This document shows positions 58,860 to 64,000 of a stretch of 64,000 nt of DNA, one piece after another. Position 1 is the stretch's first letter, and every line of letters starts with the position of its first letter. The stretch lies in the NCBI RefSeq assembly GCF_012563145.1, contig NZ_CP046230.1, positions 64,333-128,332 on the forward strand, read 5' to 3'. The notes beneath the pieces are model-generated. The model did not search any database. It worked only from the letters and a program-made list of their open reading frames with translations, and had not been told where the DNA came from. Position numbers and translations under genes: made by a program. The stretch is from Enterobacteriaceae endosymbiont of Plateumaris consimilis. Its GTDB lineage: Bacteria; Pseudomonadota; Gammaproteobacteria; Enterobacterales; Enterobacteriaceae.

Positions 58860-58933
58860 TGCGTTCTAGAGGATTCGAACCTCTGACCATCACTATGTCA
58901 TAATGATACTCTAACCTACTGAGCTAAGAACGC
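58860..58933 (-). tRNA. valV: tRNA-Val (GAC)
   Basis: On the minus strand the gene reads GCGTTCT...AGAACGC for the acceptor stem with A as discriminator, a D-arm AGCTCAGTAGGTTAGAGT, anticodon stem TCATT/AGTGA with loop ATGACAT and anticodon GAC (58897-58899), and T-arm AGAGGTTCGAATCCTCT. CCA is not encoded. It lies next to mdtK; in E. coli valV and valW are close to mdtK, which supports the identity. Confidence 0.93.
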
Positions 58934-58965
58934 ATAAAATTTTAGTGATGATATCATAAAAATAA

Positions 58966-60309
58966 TTAATATAAAAATTTTTGTAAGTATATAATACGAT
59001 ATATTATTAATATAGCAGATGTAGTTAAACCTACAATAAAACCAATCCAAAATCCTGCAGGACCCATTGGATGGGATACAATCCAATTAGTAATTGATAA
59101 AATATAACCAATAGGAAAACCTAACATCCAATAAGAAAAAAAAGTAATAAAAAAAATGGCAACAGTATCTTTATATCCTTTTAATATACCACAACCTATA
59201 ACTTGAATAGAATCTGAAATTTGATAAATTCCTGATAGTAAAATTAAATATGAAGATAAATAAATTATTTCTTGATTAGAACTATATAAAGAAGAAATAT
59301 TATTTCTAAAAAATATACTAATAAAAGAAGTAATTATAGATATTATTATGCCAATAATTTGTGCACACCAACTAATTATAATTGTTTTTTTTCTATATCT
59401 TAAATAATGTCCTATTCTGATAGTTACAGCTACACTAAAAGAAAAAGGAAAAACAAATATTAATGAACTAAAGTTTAAAGCTATTTGATGACTAGCAATT
59501 TTTTCTACTCCCATAGGAGATATAAATAAAGATACTAAAGTAAATAATGTAACTTCAAAAAAAATAGATAAAGCAATAGGAAAACCAATTTTAATAAATT
59601 GATATAATATGTTTTTATTTGGTTTAATTAATCTATTAATTATTCTAATATCATTAAAATACATTGAATGAGAAATCCATAATTTTATAATAAAAAACAT
59701 TATCCAATATATTATAATTATAGAAAAGCCACTTCCAATGCCTCCCAATCTTGGGAAAATCCAATAACCATTTATTAAACTATAATTTAAAGGAATAAAT
59801 AATAATAAACTAATAAAACTAATAATCATACAAGGTCTTGTTAATGATAAACCTTCACATTTACAACGTAAAACTTGAAAAAACAAATATCCAGGTGTAT
59901 TCCATAAAATAATTTTTAAATAAAAATCAGATTTTAATACTAAAAATTTATTAATATTGGGTATAAATATAAGAAAATAACCAATATTATATAAAAAAAA
60001 CATAATTAATATTGATATAATTATTACTAATAAATATGCTTGTTTAATTTGATTTGCTATATGGATACGATTTCCAGATCCATTTAATTGAGAAATAATA
60101 GGTATTAAAGATAATAATATTCCATGACCTAATAATATTATAGGCAACCATATTGAAGTTCCAATAGATATTGATGCCATATCTGTAGTACTGAAAGCTC
60201 CTATCATTATAGTATTAACAAAACCTATAGAAATTTGAGCTATCTGTGCAAAAAGAACAGGAATAGCAAGCTTAAATAATTTTTTTGTTTCTATAAAATA
60301 TTTTTGCAC
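58966..60309 (-). CDS. mdtK: MATE-family multidrug/cation antiporter
   Basis: The 447-residue membrane protein has about 12 hydrophobic segments in two similar halves. It matches MdtK (NorM; 457 residues in E. coli): LFKLAIPVLFAQIAQISIGFVNTIMIG at the start lines the first helices, ISIGTSIWLPIILLGHGIL follows near residue 46, and ASHQIALNFSSLIFVFPFSFSVAVTIRIG lies near 272. It would export drugs or host compounds in exchange for Na+ or H+. Retention of such an exporter in a reduced genome suggests use in host exchange, which is inference. Confidence 0.9.
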   Translation of the reverse strand: MQKYFIETKKLFKLAIPVLFAQIAQISIGFVNTIMIGAFSTTDMASISIGTSIWLPIILLGHGILLSLIPIISQLNGSGNRIHIANQIKQAYLLVIIISILIMFFLYNIGYFLIFIPNINKFLVLKSDFYLKIILWNTPGYLFFQVLRCKCEGLSLTRPCMIISFISLLLFIPLNYSLINGYWIFPRLGGIGSGFSIIIIYWIMFFIIKLWISHSMYFNDIRIINRLIKPNKNILYQFIKIGFPIALSIFFEVTLFTLVSLFISPMGVEKIASHQIALNFSSLIFVFPFSFSVAVTIRIGHYLRYRKKTIIISWCAQIIGIIISIITSFISIFFRNNISSLYSSNQEIIYLSSYLILLSGIYQISDSIQVIGCGILKGYKDTVAIFFITFFSYWMLGFPIGYILSITNWIVSHPMGPAGFWIGFIVGLTTSAILIIYRIIYLQKFLY

Positions 60310-60521
60310 AAATATCCTTTAATTTTTTATAATTTATATAATCTAATAAAATATTTATTTTTTATAAATATTATTTAATAATATTTTAATAAAAATTTAT
60401 TTTTATATTTTTTATATATTTACTTTTATATTTATAAATTTTATAATATAATAATTATGTTATTGAGATTTAATTTTAAATACAATATAATTTTAAAAAC
60501 AAATATAGAGTATATTTTTAT

Positions 60522-60839
60522 ATGAAGATATTTGAAAAAATTGAAAAACAAATATCTGATAATCCTATTATATTATATATGAAAGGAACACCTAAATATC
60601 CAAAATGTGGATTTTCAGATAAAACTGTAAAAATTTTAACATCATATAATATAAAATTTATTTACATAGACGTTTTAAAAAATCAAGATATAAGAAAATA
60701 TTTGCCTAAATATGCTAATTGGCCAACTTTTCCACAATTATGGATTAATGGAGAATTAATAGGTGGTTATGATATTATATACAATATGTATTGTAATAAA
60801 GAATTAGACAATATTTTACTTAAAAATTTTATTAAATAA
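60522..60839 (+). CDS. grxD: Monothiol glutaredoxin (CGFS type)
   Basis: The 105-residue protein matches GrxD, which holds a [2Fe-2S] cluster and serves Fe-S cluster transfer. The active site is in MKGTPKYPKCGFSDKTV near residues 20-36, and WPTFPQLWINGELIGGYDI near 66-84 is the glutathione-binding part. E. coli GrxD has 115 residues; the C-terminal tail is shortened. It pairs logically with ErpA and LipA. It is convergent with rnt, 21 bp apart. Confidence 0.94.
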   Translation: MKIFEKIEKQISDNPIILYMKGTPKYPKCGFSDKTVKILTSYNIKFIYIDVLKNQDIRKYLPKYANWPTFPQLWINGELIGGYDIIYNMYCNKELDNILLKNFIK

Positions 60840-60860
60840 TAAATTATATAATTATAAATT

Positions 60861-61499
60861 TTATGTTTTAATAGGTGGCCAGCCTCCTATTTTTTTCCAT
60901 TTATTTACTAATTTACAAAATAATTCAGCTGTCCGATCTGTATCATATAATGCTGAATGTGCTTGGTTATTATCAAAAGATATTCCTAATGCATGACAAG
61001 ATTTAGCTAATACAGTTTGTCCTAATAATAAGCTACTCATAGATGTTGTATCAAAAGTAACAAAATTATGAAATGGATTATTACATTTTGTTTTAATACG
61101 TTTTGAAGCTTCCATAATAAAACTGTGATCAAAATTAACATTATGACCTACAACTACTGCTTTTTTACATTTATTTTTTTTTAATTCATTATAAATTTTA
61201 TTAAATATAATATTAAAAGCTGTATTTTCGGTTACAGCTCCTCTTAAAGGAGAATTTATATTAATTTTATTAAAAGCTAAAGCATCAGGAGATATATATG
61301 AACCTTTAAATGGAATAATATGAAAATGTAAAATTTCATTTTTTTCTAACCATCCATTATTCATTTTAAGAGTTATTAAACCTATTTCTAATATAGCATT
61401 ATTTTTTGGATTAAAACCTGAAGTTTCTATATCAACAACAACAGGATAAAATCCTCTGAATCTATAAGATAATAAATCTAATTTTAATGAATTATTCAT
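60861..61499 (-). CDS. rnt: Ribonuclease T
   Basis: The 212-residue DEDD exonuclease trims tRNA and rRNA 3' ends. Metal-binding residues are in PVVVDIETSGFNPKNNAILEI near residue 19, GHNVNFDHSFI near 120 and AHSALYDTDRTAELF near 180. Length equals E. coli (215). In E. coli rnt and grxD are separated only by lhr, so this neighbourhood is ancestral. Confidence 0.95.
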   Translation of the reverse strand: MNNSLKLDLLSYRFRGFYPVVVDIETSGFNPKNNAILEIGLITLKMNNGWLEKNEILHFHIIPFKGSYISPDALAFNKININSPLRGAVTENTAFNIIFNKIYNELKKNKCKKAVVVGHNVNFDHSFIMEASKRIKTKCNNPFHNFVTFDTTSMSSLLLGQTVLAKSCHALGISFDNNQAHSALYDTDRTAELFCKLVNKWKKIGGWPPIKT

Positions 61500-61630
61500 A
61501 ATATAATTTTTTATATAATTTTTACAAGTTAAAATTTAAATTTAATTATTAAATTAGTAAATTATATCTTTATAAATAAAATTTACAATATATAAATATT
61601 TTAAAAAATTTTAATTTTTAATTTTATAAT

Positions 61631-62311
61631 TTAGAAATTATTATTAATATAATTAATAATAATATTATTATTTATTTTTTTATTATTTAAAGATAAAATC
61701 TTAATAATATTAATAATAGATTTAGATGATATAGATATATTTTTTATTAGTCGTAATTGTAAATTTTTATTTAATAAATGTATTTGATTATATTTTGTAT
61801 AATCATTATTATGTGAAACTAATATCCATTTTCCTTTCAACTGTAATAATTTTTTAAAAAAATCATGATTATTTATTAAACATTCACTTTTTTTACCAAT
61901 CCATAATCCTTTTTTATTTTTTTTATATAAAGCGAAATAAATATTGGTTTTATTATATTTAATAGTTGTTATAATATTTTTAATTCCTGTTTCTATCCAT
62001 GCTTGTTCAGCTATCATCATTAAATGTGATAATCCAATTTTATTGATATTTAAAGAATATGACAATCCTTCAATAACTGTAATACCTACTCTCATACTAG
62101 AAAAATTTCCTGGACCTGCATTGTAAACTAATAAATTAATATCTGATAACATTACTTTTGAATTTTTTAAAATATCATTTATTATTAATAATATATATTT
62201 TGTATGTTTGTTAGGACAATACTTTTTTATATTAAAAATATTTTTTTCTTTAAATAGTGTTACAGAACAATATTTATTAGTAGTATCAATAGCTAAAATA
62301 TTTTTATACAT
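61631..62311 (-). CDS. tsaB: tRNA threonylcarbamoyladenosine biosynthesis protein TsaB
   Basis: The 226-residue protein matches TsaB (YeaZ), the partner of TsaD in making t6A37 of tRNA. The start ILAIDTTNKYCSVTLF and the block GPGNFSSMRVGITVIEGLSY near residue 68-87 are diagnostic. The C-terminal third is degraded to Asn/Ile-rich sequence; E. coli has 231 residues. TsaB has lost catalytic function in the family and acts as a structural partner, so this drift may be tolerated. Confidence 0.9.
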   Translation of the reverse strand: MYKNILAIDTTNKYCSVTLFKEKNIFNIKKYCPNKHTKYILLIINDILKNSKVMLSDINLLVYNAGPGNFSSMRVGITVIEGLSYSLNINKIGLSHLMMIAEQAWIETGIKNIITTIKYNKTNIYFALYKKNKKGLWIGKKSECLINNHDFFKKLLQLKGKWILVSHNNDYTKYNQIHLLNKNLQLRLIKNISISSKSIINIIKILSLNNKKINNNIIINYINNNF

Positions 62312-62585
62312 TATTAATTACTATTTATAATTGTGTGATAATATAAAATTATTGTTTTAAATAAAATTTATGATATAATAATTATCGTATATTTAAAATG
62401 ATAATTTTAATTATTAAATCAAATAAAATATTTATATAAAATTTAATAATAAATTATTAATTTATAAAAATAAAAATATTAAACTTTATTAATATATTCT
62501 TTATATTTTAATATAAAATTAAAATTTTTTATAAAGTTAATTTTTTATTCTTATAAAATTCTTAAAAAATAATTAAAGATAATTT

Positions 62586-63113
62586 ATGACAACTATTGTT
62601 AGTGTAAGAAGAAATGGATATGTTGTTATTGGTGGTGATGGACAAGCTACCCTTGGAAATACTATAATGAAAGGGAATGTTAAAAAAATTCGTAAATTAT
62701 ACAATAATAAAGTAATAGCTGGTTTTGCAGGAGGAACTGCTGATGCTTTTACTTTGTTTGAATTATTTGAACAAAAATTAGAAATGTATCAAGGTAATTT
62801 GACAAAATCAGCTGTAGAATTAGCAAAAGATTGGAGAACAGATCGTTTACTTCGTAAGTTAGAAGCATTATTAGTTATTGCAGATAAAATAACTTCTTTA
62901 ATAATAACAGGAAGTGGAGATGTTGTTCAACCTGAAAACGATATAGTTACAATAGGTTCTGGAGGTCCATATGCACAAGCATCTGCAAGAGCTTTATTTG
63001 ACAATACTGATTTAAGTGCATACGAGATAGTTAAAAAATCGTTAAATATAGCAGGTGACATTTGTATATATACTAATCATAATTTTACTATTAAAAAATT
63101 ATTATCTAAATAA
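62586..63113 (+). CDS. hslV: ATP-dependent protease subunit HslV
   Basis: The 175-residue peptidase forms the proteolytic chamber of HslUV. After Met1, the N-terminal Thr2 ([13 protein letters not shown]) is the nucleophile. [37 protein letters not shown] and [15 protein letters not shown] are as in E. coli (176). hslU starts 20 bp downstream. The 274-bp upstream gap shows no gene and no clear heat-shock promoter. Confidence 0.97.
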   Translation: MTTIVSVRRNGYVVIGGDGQATLGNTIMKGNVKKIRKLYNNKVIAGFAGGTADAFTLFELFEQKLEMYQGNLTKSAVELAKDWRTDRLLRKLEALLVIADKITSLIITGSGDVVQPENDIVTIGSGGPYAQASARALFDNTDLSAYEIVKKSLNIAGDICIYTNHNFTIKKLLSK

Positions 63114-63133
63114 TCATGAGGTAAATACTTATT

Positions 63134-64000
63134 ATGTCCGAAATGACTCCACGTGAAATTGTTGATGAATTAAATAAATTCATTATAGGTCAAGATAGTG
63201 CAAAAAAAGCAGTTGCTATAGCATTAAGAAATCGTTGGCGACGCATGCAATTAGATGAAAATTTAAGACAAGAAGTTACTCCTAAAAATATTTTAATGAT
63301 AGGACCAACTGGTGTTGGAAAAACAGAAATTGCTCGTCGTTTAGCAAAATTAGCTAATGCACCTTTTATTAAGGTTGAAGCAACAAAATTTACTGAAGTT
63401 GGTTATGTTGGGAAAGAAGTAGATTCTATTATTCGTGATTTAACAGATTTTGCTATTAAAATGATTCGTATACAAGAATTTAAAAAAAATTGTTATAGAG
63501 CTAAAAAAATGGCTGAAGAACGTATTCTTGATGTACTTATGCCTAATTATAAAATTAATTGGAATAAAGAAAATAATAGTAATTTACTATCTAATAAACA
63601 ACAATTACGAAAAAAACTAAGAAATGGTGAACTAGACAATCAAGAAATTGAAATTAATTTATCTACTACACCTATGGGAATAGAAATAATGGCTCCACCA
63701 GGAATGGAGGAAATGACTAATCAATTACAATCATTATTTCAAAATTTTAGTGGTAACAAACAAAAAAAACGTAAATTAACAATTAAAAATGCTATTAGGT
63801 TATTAATAGAAGAAGAAGCAAACAAATTAGTTAATAATGAAGAAATAAAACATAGAGCAATAGATGCAGTAGAACAACATGGTATTGTTTTTTTAGATGA
63901 AATAGATAAAATTTGTAGAAGAAATAATAATATGTCCTCTGATATTTCAAGAGAAGGGGTACAACGTGACTTATTACCTTTAGTTGAAGGATGCACAGTA
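63134..64000 (+). CDS. hslU: HslU ATPase subunit of HslUV protease, N-terminal part
   Basis: The gene runs off the window; 289 codons are visible without interruption. [21 protein letters not shown] opens the protein, the Walker [14 protein letters not shown] is near residue 57, [17 protein letters not shown] (pore motif GYVG) near 88, the I-domain follows, and Walker [10 protein letters not shown] is near 252. It unfolds substrates and feeds them to HslV. A GAGGTAAA site lies in the 20-bp gap. Confidence 0.97.
   Translation, partial: MSEMTPREIVDELNKFIIGQDSAKKAVAIALRNRWRRMQLDENLRQEVTPKNILMIGPTGVGKTEIARRLAKLANAPFIKVEATKFTEVGYVGKEVDSIIRDLTDFAIKMIRIQEFKKNCYRAKKMAEERILDVLMPNYKINWNKENNSNLLSNKQQLRKKLRNGELDNQEIEINLSTTPMGIEIMAPPGMEEMTNQLQSLFQNFSGNKQKKRKLTIKNAIRLLIEEEANKLVNNEEIKHRAIDAVEQHGIVFLDEIDKICRRNNNMSSDISREGVQRDLLPLVEGCTV

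Noticed and set aside
58860-58933. tRNA-Met or tRNA-Ile reading of the minus-strand tRNA
   Set aside because: The loop is ATGACAT with anticodon GAC after the conserved T33; CAT is shifted out of the anticodon position, and the acceptor matches tRNA-Val(GAC).
1-64000. CRISPR arrays, insertion sequences, prophage, toxin-antitoxin or secondary metabolite clusters
   Set aside because: Read across both strands, I saw no spaced direct repeats, transposase motifs, integrases or unusual gene cassettes; all genes are conserved core functions.

Overview
The window comes from a strongly A+T-rich (roughly four-fifths A+T by eye, not counted) and much reduced gammaproteobacterial genome. Almost every protein matches an Escherichia coli-type family at near full length, and gene order follows E. 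coli blocks with many genes cut out between neighbours. Proteins are enriched in Lys, Asn and Ile, long poly(A) runs are common, and no insertion sequences, phage genes or CRISPR arrays are visible. This is the pattern of an obligate insect endosymbiont of the Buchnera/Wigglesworthia/Blochmannia type within or near Enterobacterales. I cannot name the species. A complete chromosomal trp operon suggests an amino-acid-provisioning symbiont.

Layout. 1-1576: end of fieF, then pfkA and rplY. 1606-5720 (minus): dapB, lspA, ileS. 5990-7368: rpsT, erpA, gpmA. 7376-10760 (minus): pta and ackA. 11038-11216: tRNA-Cys and tRNA-Leu behind a good sigma-70-like promoter. 11271-12726 (minus): cvpA, truA. 12919-17141: dacA, lipB, lipA, then cspE on the other strand, then fabI. 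17289-20238: pntAB. 20399-22768 (minus): rne with an eroded tail. 23103-31019: rluC, rpmF, fabD, fabG, acpP, fabF, holB, ptsG, hinT. 31305-38000 (minus): cvrA, gapA, sppA, xthA, and the trp-linked yciC. 38043-44706 (minus): trpA, B, C(F), D, G, E. 44875-47475 (minus): ychF, pth, prs. 47667-55799: prfA, prmC, thrS, infC, rpmI, rplT, pheS, pheT. 55786-58142: ihfA, ribE, tyrS. 58160-60309 (minus): nth, tRNA-Val, mdtK. 60522-64000: grxD, rnt, tsaB, hslV and the start of hslU.

Functional picture. The cell imports and phosphorylates glucose (PtsG), runs glycolysis (PfkA, GapA, GpmA), makes acetate and ATP (Pta-AckA), and couples NADPH supply to the proton gradient (PntAB). It makes fatty acids (FabD, FabG, FabF, FabI, AcpP), lipoate-modified enzymes (LipA, LipB), tryptophan (TrpE-A) and a diaminopimelate precursor (DapB). 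Translation genes dominate the second half.

Most notable points. (1) Four genes (rne tail, fabD, ihfA, ribE) are interrupted by single-base frameshifts at poly(A)/poly(T) tracts, and every one is repaired by adding exactly one base. This fits homopolymer deletion with possible rescue by transcriptional slippage, or systematic undercalling of homopolymers. (2) ThrRS lacks its whole N-terminal TGS and editing region, and the PheRS beta-subunit editing site has lost its signature residues, while IleRS keeps its editing motifs. (3) The RNase E tail has decayed but still ends with a peptide resembling the C-terminal PNPase-binding segment. (4) Leader regions for trp and phe attenuation are missing, and several expected neighbours (ribF, plsX, fabH, ispH, ispE, hemA, tmk) are absent from their ancestral positions.
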